From G963704535 sp963704535 (lineage in GTDB: Bacteria > Chloroflexota > Chloroflexia > Chloroflexales > Roseiflexaceae), in NCBI GenBank assembly GCA_963704535.1, contig OY969916.1:3348001-3412000 (forward strand): a DNA stretch of 64,000 nt, given 5' to 3'. The notes below the pieces were generated by a model. The model saw only the letters and a program-made list of their open reading frames with translations, did no database searches and was not told the origin of the DNA. The position numbers and the translations under genes were made by a program. Below are positions 1 through 9,600 of the stretch, one piece after another. The stretch's first letter is position 1. Each line of letters starts with the position of its first letter.

Positions 1-514
1 TGCCCTTGCGCAGCAGCAGCAGGCCGCGCTGCCCCGGCACCACCCGCAGCACCTCCTCCATCACCGCGTCGAGCAACTCTTTCATATCGAGGATGCCGTT
101 GAGCCGCTTGGTGATGCGGTAGAACTCCCGGATATCCAGCGCCAGCTCGGGCAGCTCGCCCGAATGGACCTCGCGCGACTCGGATGCCAGCGGAAAATAT
201 TTATTGTCGTCCAGCAACACGCTCTGGGCGGCCCGATCCTCGAAGCGGATCTCAAACGGGCCAACCTGCACAATGTCGCCGTCGCCGAGCTGAACCTCCT
301 TCACACGCAGCCGGTTGACGAAGATGCCGTTGCGACTACCCAGGTCGAGCACCCAGGTATCGCGGCCACGCAGCTCGACGTGAGCGTGGCGCCGCGACAC
401 GATCGCGTGATTCAGCACAATATCGTTGTCAAGCGCGCGACCGATATGTACGCCCTTTTCCCCAAGGGCAAACGCGCGTTGCTCGCCATTGATGTCTACC
501 GAGAGCCTAGCCAT
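1..514 (-). CDS. FHA-GAF signalling protein, C-terminus beyond window
   Basis: The reverse strand reads from an ATG at 514, preceded by AAGGAG six bases upstream, and stays open to base 1, so the gene is cut by the window edge. The N-terminal 90 or so residues form a forkhead-associated (FHA) domain: GVHIGRALDNDIVL, then SRRHAHVEL, then DLGSRNGIFVNRLRV, which are the phosphothreonine-binding loops of the family. A linker leads into the start of a GAF-like segment (ELLDAVMEEVLRVVPGQRG). FHA-GAF proteins read Ser/Thr phosphorylation and often end in a cyclase, phosphatase or sigma-54 activator module; the output domain here lies outside the window. Confidence 0.8.
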   Translation of the reverse strand, partial: MARLSVDINGEQRAFALGEKGVHIGRALDNDIVLNHAIVSRRHAHVELRGRDTWVLDLGSRNGIFVNRLRVKEVQLGDGDIVQVGPFEIRFEDRAAQSVLLDDNKYFPLASESREVHSGELPELALDIREFYRITKRLNGILDMKELLDAVMEEVLRVVPGQRGLLLLRKG

Positions 515-839
515 GCACCACTCCTTATGTCGATTGGGCGCCGCGTTGCCGCGAACGCGCTCTGGTATATCGTTTTGGGACTCTTAAGAAGATAAACGGT
601 CCGATCGCCAATATTGCGCCGTGCATGTTCCGCGAATCGCGGCGACATAACACGCAACCGTCAGCGAGACGTTCACCAGCCGCGAGTCTTATGGGGTGCG
701 GGCAAACTTCAGTATAGCAGACACAACACCCAGCGGCAACCGACCACAGACCGATCCAGCAGCGTGATGCGGATTTCGTGGTGTGTGTTGGACGCATTAG
801 GCCTACGTACGTCGCTCGTTTTCAGAGATGAGTAGTGGA

Positions 840-888
840 AAAGGATTCTTGAGGGGACAGCCCCCTCAAACTCCCCTTTTCAAACCGC
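840..888. repeat. G-rich palindromic repeat, partial copy
   Basis: This copy has the core TTGAGGGGaCAGCCCCCTCAA followed by a CCCCTTTT tract. It belongs to the interspersed family seen about twenty times in this window and lacks the long terminal arms. Confidence 0.7.
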
Positions 889-901
889 CCTTCATAAAAG
901 A

Positions 902-959
902 ATCACAAAGCCACGAGGACGCTCAAGGCACATGCCCCTCCGTCTTCGTGGCTTTGTAG
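902..959. terminator. Hairpin terminator-like inverted repeat
   Basis: ACAAAGCCACGAgGACG and CGTCTTCGTGGCTTTGT form a 17-base stem with one mismatch around a loop of about 20 bases. It lies downstream of the minus-strand tgpA gene and could end its transcription. It has no strong U tract, so its role is inferred. Confidence 0.5.
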
Positions 960-986
960 CAGCAATAGTAAATGCGGTCGTTATCC

Positions 987-1013
987 GTCGTCAGTTGCGG
1001 CGCAACTGACGAC
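987..1013. repeat. 27-base palindrome with GTTGCGGCGCAAC centre
   Basis: GTCGTCAGTTGCG and CGCAACTGACGAC flank a single central G. The same centre recurs in the palindrome at 11458-11498. It sits 18 bases past the tgpA stop codon and is followed by GACAAC-type heptamer repeats, so it may act as a transcription end or mRNA 3' stem. Confidence 0.65.
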
Positions 1014-1030
1014 AGACAACAGACAACTGA

Positions 1031-3489
1031 CTACCGCCGTTGCCTGGGTGGCCGGCGGCGCTGATTCGCTGGGGGCTGCGGCCGGACGGCCGCGCCCAAG
1101 CGCGCCAGCAGCCGGCCGATCAGCGGGCCGCGCAGCGCGTGCCAATCCCGCTCCAGCTCATTGTCGTCGGCCTGGCCGTCCGGGCTGTAGCGATCAGCCA
1201 CATACGCATCCACGATCCGATCGACGGCCGGGCGCTTATCAGGCAATGTGCGGCCAAGCTGGTGGGCATACTCGTGCGGCGTGACGTAGGGCTCCTGAGG
1301 GAAGCCGGCCCACGCCGCCAGCCGTAGCAGCCGCACATACGCGGCCCTGGCCGGCGAAAGCCCGGCGACCTCGCGCCGCAGCGAAAGGAAGAACAGGGCC
1401 ACGCCCGCCAGCAGCGCGGCGACGACGCCGCCGGCGATCACAAGCTGGCGGTTGCGCTCGCGCCGCTCGCGCTCCTCGATCAGGCGCCGCAACACCTCCA
1501 GGTCGCCCCCCCCATCCTGGAAATCCTCCTCCTCGCGCAGCCGTCGCTGCGCCTCGGCATCGAGCGGCAAGCCGCCCGCCCCGCCGAGCCCGCTGGGATC
1601 ATCGGACGTGCTCGCGTTCGGGTCAGGCTGTGCCGGCCGCACGGGAATGCTGGCGTAGGATGCCGGCGTGGGCTCGAAGCGTTGCCAGCCGTAGCCGGGG
1701 AAATAGACCTCCGGCCAGGTGTGCTGGACGCTCTCGCGCACCACGTACGCATTCACCTCCGGGTCGAGCGTGCCGCCGGCGAAGCCCTGCGACCAGCGCA
1801 CCGGGACATCCAGCGAGCGCAGCATCACCACCATCGCCGTCGCGAAGTCATCGCAGTAGCCGCGCTGGGTATTGAAGATGAAGTAATCCACCCAGTCCTG
1901 CTCGTCGGGCGGCCGCTGCCGGTTCGTGTCGTAGACGAATGTGCGCAGGTAGTTCTGGATCGCCACCGCCTGATCGTAGGGGGTGGTCGCGCCAGCCTGC
2001 TGGACGATCTCGCGCGCCCTGGCCCGCGTGCGCTCCGTGACCGTCTCTGGGAGCTGCATGTAGATGTTCTTCACCCAGCCGGGGTAGTCGGTGCCGGCCT
2101 CGCGCAGGCTCTGCTCGTCGATCGTCGAGACATAGCTGGTCACTGTGTAGATATCGGACTGCTGCAATGGCACCTCGGCGAAGACCGCCGAAGTCTCCTC
2201 GAAGATTCGGCGTCGCCGCGCCGCTCTCGTCGGTCAGGTAGCCGTGCTGGATCAGCGACGGCACGCTTGCCGACGCGAACTGCCCGGCGATCGGGAGCAG
2301 ATTGTCGCTACGCGACTGCTCCAGCATCACCGTCTGGGTCACCAGCAGGCGCCCACTCTGATAGATCTGCGGCAGCCTGGTGCCGGCATCAACCGGGAGT
2401 TCGCGCCAACTCGGCCGCCGCCACCCCCAACGCCGAGCGCGCCCGCTCGCCGACCGTGCTTTCCCACCCACGCCCGGTAAACCTGTCGAATGTCACCACG
2501 CGCCAGTAGTCGTATTTCGACGAGCGGATCTTCATCACCACCGCGTCGCCGAGGGCCCGCGGCCCGCCGACCCGCACGCTGCGGGTGACAAATCCGCCGC
2601 CGCCGCTGCCGGGCGGCGCGTTGATCGTGCTGAAGGCATCATCCCAACCTTCGCGCAGGGCCGTGAACGGCGCGCTGATCGTGCGCCAGGCCCGCGCGAC
2701 TTGGACGCTGCTGATGTTGCTGGGCAGCACACTGGTAACCAGCACCACCATGCCGCAGAACAGCGCGGCGGCGACCAAGAAGCGCCAGGGCATAAACGCC
2801 GGGTACTCGACCAACGCCGAGCGCCAGCGCTCCTGCTGGTGGCTGACGTTCTGATGCACGACCACCAGCAGCGCCGTCCCCAGGAACAGAAAGAACAGCG
2901 CATTCGGCTTGGGCATGGCGAAGGTGTAGTTGACCAGAATCGTCATGGCGTTCAGCACCACTGCCCACCAGACCCAGCCGGAGCGAAACAGCAGCCAGCC
3001 GGTCCCATAGCCCAGCGCCCACATCAGCAGCGCCAGGGCCACGACGAACAGGACAATATCCTCGCCGCGCCCGCCAGCCTGCAAGATGCGCCCCCAGACC
3101 ACCACGCGGATCAAGATCTCGGTGCCCCGGTCGCCCCACGTGACCAACCGATCGGCCATCGGCCGGCCCAGCTCCTGGGCGATCTGGTCGGCCAGCAGCG
3201 GCCCGATGCGCTGAATCGACCAGGCGACGCCGAGCGCCGCGCTGAGCAGGTGCGCCAGCCAGCCGGGGAGCCAGCGCAGCCGGGCGAAGATCACCCCCAC
3301 CACCAGCGCCGGGGTCGCCACGCCCACCAGCACATCCAGGCCCTCGGCCCAGTTCGAGGTCGCGATGCTCTGGACGACACTCCAGACCATAACCAGCGCC
3401 AGCAGGGCGCCCGGCAGCACCATGGGCAGCTCCCAGCGCATATACCAGGGGATATAAGGTTTTTGGGCAGGTGTTGTGGCTACTTGCAT
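1031..3489 (-). CDS. tgpA: TgpA-like membrane transglutaminase, two apparent frameshifts
   Basis: This is one membrane-bound transglutaminase-like protein broken into three frames. Bases 3489 to about 2400 encode a multi-spanning N-terminal half (DUF3488/TgpA_N). The next frame continues ELPVDAGTRLPQIYQSGRL, and the third holds the transglutaminase core: catalytic Cys in RGYCDDFATAMV, His in VQHTWPEVYF and FEPTP after it. A last transmembrane helix and a DUF4129-like tail follow. Each join is explained by one extra base (near 2400 and near 2207). Restoring both gives about 818 residues, the family's usual size. The start lies 11 bases after the tatD stop, so the two are probably co-transcribed. 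Family members are thought to process extracytoplasmic peptides; the substrate here is unknown. Confidence 0.8.
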
Positions 3490-3499
3490 GAAGCTATCC

Positions 3500-4285
3500 T
3501 TAACTATCGGCCAGTTGAAAGATCGCCGCCGCGTTGCGCCATACCGCCGCCGCCAGCTCCTCCGGCGCGGTCTCGCGCAGCTCGGCTAGGCGCGCGGCCA
3601 CCAAGCGCACATTGGCCGGCTCATTACGCCGACCGCGCAGCGGGTGGGGCGAGAGATATGGGCTATCGGTCTCGGTCAAGATTCGGTCGATCGGCGCGCG
3701 GCGGGCCACGTCGTGGAGGTCGGCGGCCTTGGCGAAAGTGACCGGGCCGCTGAAGGAGAGTAGGAACCCGACCTCCAGGCACGCCTCGGCATAGGCCCAA
3801 TCGCCGGAGAAGGAGTGCATAATGCCCGGCTGCCCGCGCGCCGCGTCGCGCAAGACCCGCACCGTGTCGGCCTGGGCATCGCGGCTGTGGATGACCACCG
3901 GGAGCCCCAGCTCGCGCGCCAGGCCGAGCTGCCGGCGAAACAGCCGCTCCTGCAAGTCGTGCGGCGCGCGGTCGTGGTAGTAGTCCAGCCCGATCTCGCC
4001 GATCGCGATGACCTTGGGGTGGGCGGCCAGCCGGCGGATCTCGTCAAGCCAAGCCGCGTCGGCATCGGCGGCGTAGTGCGGCTGAATGCCGACAGCGGCG
4101 AAGATCGGCGGGTAGCGTTCGGCCAGCGCCAGCGCCGCCCGCGACGATTCGAGATCATAGCCGATCTCGACCATCCGGGCTACGCCCGCCGCAGCCGCGC
4201 GCTCCAGTGCCCCTACGCGATCGGCGTCAAACTGTGGCACATGCAGGTGCATATGCGTATCGATCAGGCGAAACTCAGGCGGCAT
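3500..4285 (-). CDS. tatD: TatD family metal-dependent hydrolase (DNase)
   Basis: This 261-residue protein is a TatD-type amidohydrolase-fold metallonuclease. The metal ligands are visible in order: DTHMHLH near the N-terminus, GEIGLDYY, VVIHSRDA, MHSFSGD and the late TETDSPYLSPHP. Family members act as 3'-5' exonucleases or DNases on damaged DNA. I chose the ATG at 4285 because the family begins within a few residues of the DTHMH motif; an upstream ATG at 4315 is possible. A TACAAT box lies only about ten bases before 4285, so the message may be leaderless. It is the first gene of a pair with tgpA. Confidence 0.88.
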   Translation of the reverse strand: MPPEFRLIDTHMHLHVPQFDADRVGALERAAAAGVARMVEIGYDLESSRAALALAERYPPIFAAVGIQPHYAADADAAWLDEIRRLAAHPKVIAIGEIGLDYYHDRAPHDLQERLFRRQLGLARELGLPVVIHSRDAQADTVRVLRDAARGQPGIMHSFSGDWAYAEACLEVGFLLSFSGPVTFAKAADLHDVARRAPIDRILTETDSPYLSPHPLRGRRNEPANVRLVAARLAELRETAPEELAAAVWRNAAAIFQLADS

Positions 4286-4491
4286 GGCCGCAATTGTACC
4301 ACGGAACAGGCGCATTTGGCACCCGGCGGATCGCGCGCGGGGCCGGTGTGGTACAATCTACATGACGGACGATCACCACGCGTGTGTTTCAGGGCACAAG
4401 CTCTGCTACAGAGAGGTTGCAACCCTTCAAGACCGCTGCGCCCCGAATCATTCCAGGATGACGGCGCGGACGTCAGCGCTTGGGAGAACCG

Positions 4492-6138
4492 ATGAACCAC
4501 GTTCCTGTCGTGCTTGTCGTCGAAGATGATCCGTATGTCTCCAGGCTGATCGCCCTGCTGCTCGAAGAGAGCGACTACGAGGTGCGGGTAGTCACCACCG
4601 GCGCTGCGGCGCTCACCGTAACCGCAGGCGGAGAGCTTGACCTGGTCATCCTCGATTGGATGCTGCCCGATACGCAGGGCGACCAACTGTGCCGCACGAT
4701 CAAGTCCGGCAACACGCATACGTTCCTGCCCATCCTGATGCTGACGGCGCGCGGTGAGCTGGCCGACCGGGTTGCCGGGCTGGAGGCCGGCGCCGACGAC
4801 TACCTCACCAAACCGTTCCACGCCAATGAGCTGCTGGCCCGCGTCCGCGCACTGCTGCGCATCCGCGCCGCCGAGCTGGAACGCACCGCCGCCCTCGAAC
4901 GGCTGGAGCAACAGCACGAGAGCCTCAAAGAAGCCTACGCCCAGCTTCAGTCCACCCAGGCGCAGTTGATCCAGGCCTCCAAGCTGGCCGCGCTCGGCGA
5001 GCTGGTGGCCGGCGTGGCGCACGAGCTCAACAACCCGCTCGCGATCATCCTCGGCAACGCCGAGCTGCTGCCCGAGCTGACCGACGCCGAGGATCGCCGC
5101 GCGATCAAGCAGATCATCGATGCCGCCCACCGTGCGCGTAAAGTGGTGCAAAGCCTGGTCACATTCGCGCGGGCCGGCAAGATTGAGCAGGACTGGTATA
5201 GCCCCCACGACCTGGTCGAGCGGGTGCTGGATCTGAAACGCACGGCCTTACGCACCGCCGGCGGCAACCTGGAGATCGCCTACGCCGCCGATCTACCGAT
5301 GCTCTGGATCGATGGACCGCAAATTCAACAGGTGCTGCTGAACCTGCTGATCAACGCCGAGCAGGCGCTGGCCAACCAGCCCGACCAGCGGATCGCCATC
5401 CGGGTCTTCACCAGCGCCGCGCCGGTCGGCCCGCCGCCCGTCTGGCCCGACCAGGAGCTGATCACGACCAGCTCGCCCGGCCAGCCGATCGTGGTGTTCG
5501 ACATCGCCGATAATGGCCCCGGCATGGACCCACAGATCGCCGACCGCATCTTTCAGCCGTTTGTGACCACCAAGCCGGTCGGGCAGGGCACCGGCCTGGG
5601 GCTGGCCATCTCCTATGGGATCGTCGCTCAACATGCGGGTAGCCTGCAATTCTCAAGCAAGCCAGGGCGCGGGACCACCTTTCGCATCGCCCTGCCGGCG
5701 CGGCGGCCCGATGAGCTGTCGACGCTCGACACCCGCCCGATCCCCTTAGCGGCAGCCTCGCGGTCGATCATGGTGATCGACGACGAGCCATACATCCTTG
5801 ATATGGCCACACGCCTGCTATCGCGCAACGGCTACGCAGTTACCGGGACGCAAAGCGCCAAGCAGGCCCTGCATCTGCTGCGCAACCACCCCTGCGATGT
5901 GATCCTGTGCGACATCAGAATGCCGGATATGGACGGGATTACGTTCTACGACCAGCTCCTGGCGGCCGATTTCGATCAATCCCCACAGATGATCGTCATG
6001 ACCGGCGATACCAGCAGCACCCAGACCGCCGAGTTTCTGCACACAAGCAAGCTGCCGCTCCTGCACAAACCCTTCACCGGGCAAGAGCTGCTGGATGCGG
6101 TGGCCTTCGCGTGCATGGGCGGCGCCCGCGCCGAGTGA
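4492..6138 (+). CDS. Hybrid receiver-histidine kinase-receiver protein
   Basis: This 548-residue cytoplasmic protein has an N-terminal receiver (acidic pocket near residue 12, phospho-Asp D55 in VILDWMLPD, K107 in LTKPF), then a coiled coil (about 120-165) and a HisKA dimerisation helix with H177 in VAHELNNPLAI. A HATPase_c domain with LLNLLINAEQAL, DNGPGMD and GTGLGLAIS boxes follows, and a second receiver closes the protein (VIDDEPY, CDIRMPDMDG, LHKPFTG). It has no transmembrane segment, so input probably comes through the first receiver from another kinase. The ATG at 4492 has GGGAGA upstream; a TTG at 4480 is the alternative. No output regulator is adjacent. Confidence 0.9.
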   Translation: MNHVPVVLVVEDDPYVSRLIALLLEESDYEVRVVTTGAAALTVTAGGELDLVILDWMLPDTQGDQLCRTIKSGNTHTFLPILMLTARGELADRVAGLEAGADDYLTKPFHANELLARVRALLRIRAAELERTAALERLEQQHESLKEAYAQLQSTQAQLIQASKLAALGELVAGVAHELNNPLAIILGNAELLPELTDAEDRRAIKQIIDAAHRARKVVQSLVTFARAGKIEQDWYSPHDLVERVLDLKRTALRTAGGNLEIAYAADLPMLWIDGPQIQQVLLNLLINAEQALANQPDQRIAIRVFTSAAPVGPPPVWPDQELITTSSPGQPIVVFDIADNGPGMDPQIADRIFQPFVTTKPVGQGTGLGLAISYGIVAQHAGSLQFSSKPGRGTTFRIALPARRPDELSTLDTRPIPLAAASRSIMVIDDEPYILDMATRLLSRNGYAVTGTQSAKQALHLLRNHPCDVILCDIRMPDMDGITFYDQLLAADFDQSPQMIVMTGDTSSTQTAEFLHTSKLPLLHKPFTGQELLDAVAFACMGGARAE

Positions 6139-6149
6139 CAAGGTGAGGG

Positions 6150-6222
6150 GAATTGAGAATTGAAAATTGAGAATTGAGAATGGGCGATTGAAAACAAACA
6201 TGCAACACGCAACACGCAACAC
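6150..6222. repeat. Two heptamer tandem repeats, ATTGAGA type and GCAACAC type
   Basis: Bases 6150-6183 are a run of AATTGAG/AATTGAA heptamers. Bases 6202-6222 are three exact copies of GCAACAC. They fill the gap between the hybrid kinase and the acyl-CoA dehydrogenase gene and encode nothing. Confidence 0.8.
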
Positions 6223-6307
6223 GTTTCACGTTTCCGAGAAGTTTGTGAAAATTATGGTATACTAGCGTGCGCTAACTGCCACCGACGAAGCTGGCCAGGA
6301 GGTTTGC

Positions 6308-7456
6308 GTGGATTTCGAGCTGACCCAGGAACAACAAATGATTCGCCAGGCGGTGCGCGAGTTCGCCGAGAAGGAGATCGCGCCCAAGGCCCGGCATGTC
6401 GATGAGACGGGCGAGTTCCCGGTCGAAACGTTTCGCAAGATGGGCGAGCTAGGCCTGATGGGCATCCCCTTCCCCGAGGAGTACGGCGGCGCCGGCGGCG
6501 ATGCCGTCAGCTCGGCTCTGGCGATCGAGGAGGTCGCCCGCGCTTGCGGCTCGACCGCGCTGGCGTACGCGGCCCACATGGGCTTGGGCAGCATGCCGAT
6601 CAAGCTGTTCGGCACCGACGAGCAGAAGCAGAAGTATCTCAAGCCGGCCGCCGAGGGCAAATATATGGCCGCCTTCGCGCTGACCGAGCCGCACGCCGGT
6701 TCGGACGCCGGCGCGACACGAACGACCGCGCGACTTGAGGGCGATAGCTGGGTGATCAATGGCTCCAAGATGTGGATCACCAATGCTCCAGTCGCCGGGC
6801 ACCTGATCGTCACCGCACTGACCGAAGCGGGCAAGAGTGGGATCAGCGCGCTGATCGTCCCCGGCGGCGCCGCCGGCCTGTCCTTTGGCAAGCACGAGCC
6901 GAAGATGGGGCTGCGGGGCTCGGTCAGTACAGCGGTCATGTTTGAAGATGTGCGCGTGCCGAAAGAGAACTTGCTCGGCGAGCGCGGGCGCGGCTTCCAC
7001 CAGTTCCTACAGGTGCTTGACGGCGGCCGGATTGGCATCGGCGCAATGGCGATCGGCCTGGCTCAGGCGGCCTTCGAGGCGGCCAGCGCCTACGCCAAAG
7101 AGCGCACCGCCTTCGGCAAGCCGATCGGCGCCTACGAGTTGGTCTCGAATATGATCGCCGATATGGCGACCAGCCTTGAGGCGGCGCGGTTGCTGATCTA
7201 CCAGGCGGCCTGGCTGCGGGACCAGGAGCGGCCCTACAGCAAGCAGGCGGCGATGGCCAAGCTGTTCGCCTCGGAGGTGGGGGAGAAGATCTGCCGCGAC
7301 GCGATCCAGGTGTTCGGCGGGTACGGCTATAGCCAGGAGTTCCCGGTCGAGCGGATCTACCGCGACCAGCGCCTACTGACGATCGGCGAGGGCACCTCGG
7401 AGATCTTGCGCGTCGTGATCGGGCGGCACATATTGGGCAGCTTTGTGGGTACCTAG
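6308..7456 (+). CDS. Acyl-CoA dehydrogenase
   Basis: This flavoprotein of 382 residues catalyses alpha,beta-dehydrogenation of acyl-CoA thioesters and passes electrons to ETF. The family signatures are intact: ALTEPHAGSDAG (FAD/substrate signature 1), KMWITNA, the GYGYSQEFPVER signature 2 and IGEGTSEILRVVIGRHIL, where the Glu of GEGTSEI is at the position of the catalytic base in short-chain enzymes. Translation starts at a GTG at 6308 behind AGGAGG six bases upstream. It stands alone between repeat-rich spacers, so its chain-length preference cannot be read from context; short- or branched-chain substrates are likely. Confidence 0.92.
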   Translation: MDFELTQEQQMIRQAVREFAEKEIAPKARHVDETGEFPVETFRKMGELGLMGIPFPEEYGGAGGDAVSSALAIEEVARACGSTALAYAAHMGLGSMPIKLFGTDEQKQKYLKPAAEGKYMAAFALTEPHAGSDAGATRTTARLEGDSWVINGSKMWITNAPVAGHLIVTALTEAGKSGISALIVPGGAAGLSFGKHEPKMGLRGSVSTAVMFEDVRVPKENLLGERGRGFHQFLQVLDGGRIGIGAMAIGLAQAAFEAASAYAKERTAFGKPIGAYELVSNMIADMATSLEAARLLIYQAAWLRDQERPYSKQAAMAKLFASEVGEKICRDAIQVFGGYGYSQEFPVERIYRDQRLLTIGEGTSEILRVVIGRHILGSFVGT

Positions 7457-7518
7457 CACCAATACCATTCAAATGACAGGAGTTATGCGGTGGTGCCCAC
7501 GACACCGCTCTTGCCTGC

Positions 7519-7611
7519 GGCAGCAAGGTACTTCGCCTCTTTTTTATCGACGATTTTCGCCTGGTCGGGCGAAAATCGTCGATAAAAAGGAAGAAAAAGT
7601 ACCTTGCTGCC
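7519..7611. repeat. Long imperfect inverted repeat, about 43-base arms
   Basis: The left arm 7519-7561 (GGCAGCAAGGTACTT ... TTATCGACGATTTTCGCC) pairs with the right arm 7568-7611 across a six-base loop, with only a few mismatches near the middle. The inner TATCGACGATTTTCGCC portion pairs perfectly. It lies between the acyl-CoA dehydrogenase and the next gene. It could be a miniature mobile element or a large transcription-ending hairpin. Confidence 0.75.
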
Positions 7612-7682
7612 GAAGGCCGAGATCACAAGACCTGTCAGATCTGAGCACGGCCATTGCAATACATTGATAGAGGTGATCGCGC

Positions 7683-8335
7683 ATGTCAGACGCCGACGAG
7701 AAGAAAGCTCGACTAGAGGCGATACGCGCCGCAAACGCCGCCAAAGCAGCCGCTGACGGCAAGGCGCCCGCCGCCACGCCAGCCACAGCGGCGCCGCAGG
7801 CCGAGGCGCCCATCGCACCGGCACCGCGCCGGCAGGGGAGCTTGACGAGAAAGCGGCCCGCCTGGCCGCCATCCGCGCCGCCAATGCCGCCAAGGCTGCT
7901 GCTGACCCAGCGCCGGCACCTGTGGCACCGACCGCTCCGGCTGCCGGCGCAGGCACATCCGACGAGAAAGCGGCCCGCCTGGCCGCCATCCGCGCTGCCA
8001 ATGCCGGCAAGGGCACTGCCGCCCCGGCGACCGAGACGACGGCGCATCTCGGCACGGCAGCCCCGGCTGCGCCGGCCACCGCTGCGGCACCCAAGGCCGC
8101 CGCCGCGCCCAAGCCGCCCGCCCGCCCAACCACGGCCCGCAAGCCGGTGCCACGGATGATCAAGGTCGCCGGCAGCACAATCTTCTTTATCGTCGTGCTG
8201 GGCCTGCTGGCGACGACGACCGGGCAGTATATCCCCGCGATCATCTTTGGCGCGATCTTCGGCGCGGTCGTCGGCATGATGTTCGGGAACTGGCCGCCCG
8301 GCCCCGGCGACGACGTGACGGCCGGCGGCGAGTAG
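7683..8335 (+). CDS. Ala-rich repeat protein with C-terminal membrane hairpin, one apparent frameshift
   Basis: I do not recognise a named function. The N-terminal part carries three copies of a charged/alanine repeat (DEKKARLEAIRAANAAKA, DEKAARLAAIRAANAAKA, DEKAARLAAIRAANAGK) separated by Pro/Ala linkers. The C-terminus has two hydrophobic segments (about AGSTIFFIVVLGLLA and IPAIIFGAIFGAVVGMMFG). The frame changes between the first and second repeat near 7825-7840; one missing base restores a continuous protein of about 217 residues. The repeats predict short amphipathic helices on the cytoplasmic face of a small membrane protein. A strong terminator follows directly. Confidence 0.6.
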
Positions 8336-8356
8336 CGACGATCACCCAGTATTGAG

Positions 8357-8404
8357 GAGCCCGGAGGCGTGCCGCAGGTGCCCCTCCGGGCTCTCCGCTT
8401 TTTA
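8357..8404 (+). terminator. Rho-independent terminator
   Basis: GAGCCCGGAGG and CCTCCGGGCTC form an 11-base GC-rich stem, followed by CCGCTTTTTA. It lies 20 bases after the stop of the Ala-rich repeat protein and reads in its direction. Confidence 0.85.
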
Positions 8405-8459
8405 GAGATTGGAGATTGGAAATTGGAGATTGCTCCGCATCTCTATCTCCAGTCTCTAT

Positions 8460-8575
8460 GACAAGGTTTCGGAAGGCGCCATTCTACTTTACAATGTGGA
8501 GCGGGGGAGACTGAGGGGGCAGCCCCCTCAGACCCCTTTTTTAACCAGAACTGTAAAGCTCCACAGAACCTTGTC
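8460..8575. repeat. MITE-like palindromic repeat, complete long copy
   Basis: This 116-base element starts GACAAGGTT and ends AACCTTGTC, giving terminal inverted repeats. Inside are CTACTTTACA and CTGTAAAG as a second inverted pair and the core TGAGGGGGCAGCCCCCTCA. It is flanked on both sides by ATTGGAG-type heptamer repeats (8403-8432 and 8577-8602). Near-identical copies lie at 34143-34258 and 40902-41016. Confidence 0.85.
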
Positions 8576-8604
8576 TAATCTCTAATCTCCAATCTCCAAT
8601 CTCT

Positions 8605-9600
8605 ATGATGCCGATCAACCCCTTTACCGAGCGTGGCCGAATCACCAACCCGGCGCGCTTCGCCGGTCGCTGGAGCGAGCTTTCGCTGCTCTTCGAGCGG
8701 ATCGAGGCCGGGCGGCCGGTCCTGGTGGCCGGGACAGCGGGGATCGGCAAGTCGTCGCTGCTGACCCATGTCACCCAATCGGCGGCGCTGAACCTGGAGC
8801 TGCCGGAGCTGCGCGCCTACTATCTCGACCTGGCGCCGGCCACCAGCGCCGCCGATGTCTACCGGGTCGTGGGCGAGGCGTTGGGCCAGCGCGGCGACAG
8901 CCTATCCACGCTGGAGTTGGCGCTGGTGGCGGTCAGTCAGCCAGTGCTGCTCTGCCTCGACAACGCCCAGGCGCCGCTGGCAGCCGGCTGGGGCGCGGCC
9001 CTGCTGGAGGCCCTGGCGCGGGTGGCTCGCGGCGGTAGCCTGATCCTGGTCGTGGCCATGGAAGGCGAGCCGCCGGCCCTCAGCGAACGCTTCGCCATGA
9101 TCCGCCTGGGCGCCATGGCGCGCACCGAGGTGCGCCTGCTCGCCGAGGCCTACCTGGAGGGCACCGACGTCAGCTTTACGCCGGCCGAGCTGCGCGACTT
9201 GGCCGACCTGAGCGGCGCCCATCCGGCCTATATCCAGCGGGCCGCGTTTCACCTGTTTCAAAGCAAGATTGCGCCGAACGGCGACTGGCGGGCGGCCTAC
9301 CGGGCCGAGGTGCGCGCCCGGCCGATCCCCGGCGCCCCGCTGCCGCCGGCGGTGTTCGAGGGCACGCGCAGTGAGCGGGTGGGGCAATCATCCTATGGCG
9401 AGGAAGAACTCGCCGCCGCAGGCGGGCAAGCCCCAGGGCAGCTTCCACTCCCCGAAGTCCCACGCGCGCTGGCATTCGCCCTCCCGCTGCTCCTGGCCGC
9501 ACTGCTGCTGATGCTCACCGGCAGCCTGCCGCTCGCGCTGGGCGTCGCGGTCGTGGGGGTGCTTGGCGTGGCGCTGTGGTCGCGCCGGAGCCTACGATGA
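8605..9600 (+). CDS. AAA-type ATPase with C-terminal transmembrane segment
   Basis: This 331-residue protein opens with the ORC/Cdc6-like motif pair of AAA_16-type ATPases: a box RFAGRWSELSLL and a Walker A loop VAGTAGIGKSSLL (about residues 48-60), then a Walker B-like VLLCLDNAQAPL. Two hydrophobic stretches near the C-terminus (LAFALPLLLAALLLMLTGSL and LALGVAVVGVLGVALW) anchor it in the membrane. Such proteins are often STAND-like regulators or scaffolds; no effector domain is visible. Heptamer repeats run up to the ATG and there is no clear ribosome site, so the start is uncertain (ATG at 8605 or 8608). Confidence 0.75.
   Translation: MMPINPFTERGRITNPARFAGRWSELSLLFERIEAGRPVLVAGTAGIGKSSLLTHVTQSAALNLELPELRAYYLDLAPATSAADVYRVVGEALGQRGDSLSTLELALVAVSQPVLLCLDNAQAPLAAGWGAALLEALARVARGGSLILVVAMEGEPPALSERFAMIRLGAMARTEVRLLAEAYLEGTDVSFTPAELRDLADLSGAHPAYIQRAAFHLFQSKIAPNGDWRAAYRAEVRARPIPGAPLPPAVFEGTRSERVGQSSYGEEELAAAGGQAPGQLPLPEVPRALAFALPLLLAALLLMLTGSLPLALGVAVVGVLGVALWSRRSLR

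Larger units (their letters stand above)
515..1030. other. Intergenic region with repeats, no gene seen
   Basis: About 515 bases separate the divergently read FHA gene start from the 3' end of the transglutaminase gene. No convincing coding frame is present. The right half holds a G-rich palindromic repeat, a long hairpin whose stem spells a GC-balanced terminator, and a near-perfect 27-base palindrome; these are listed separately. Confidence 0.6.

Noticed and set aside
525..835. Small open frames on both strands upstream of the FHA gene
   Set aside because: Neither has a ribosome site, domain or codon pattern of a real gene.
2380..3741. Long plus-strand open frame over the tgpA gene
   Set aside because: It is antisense to clear TgpA membrane segments, has no family similarity, and is rich in Arg/Gln/His/Pro as expected for a shadow of GC-rich coding DNA.
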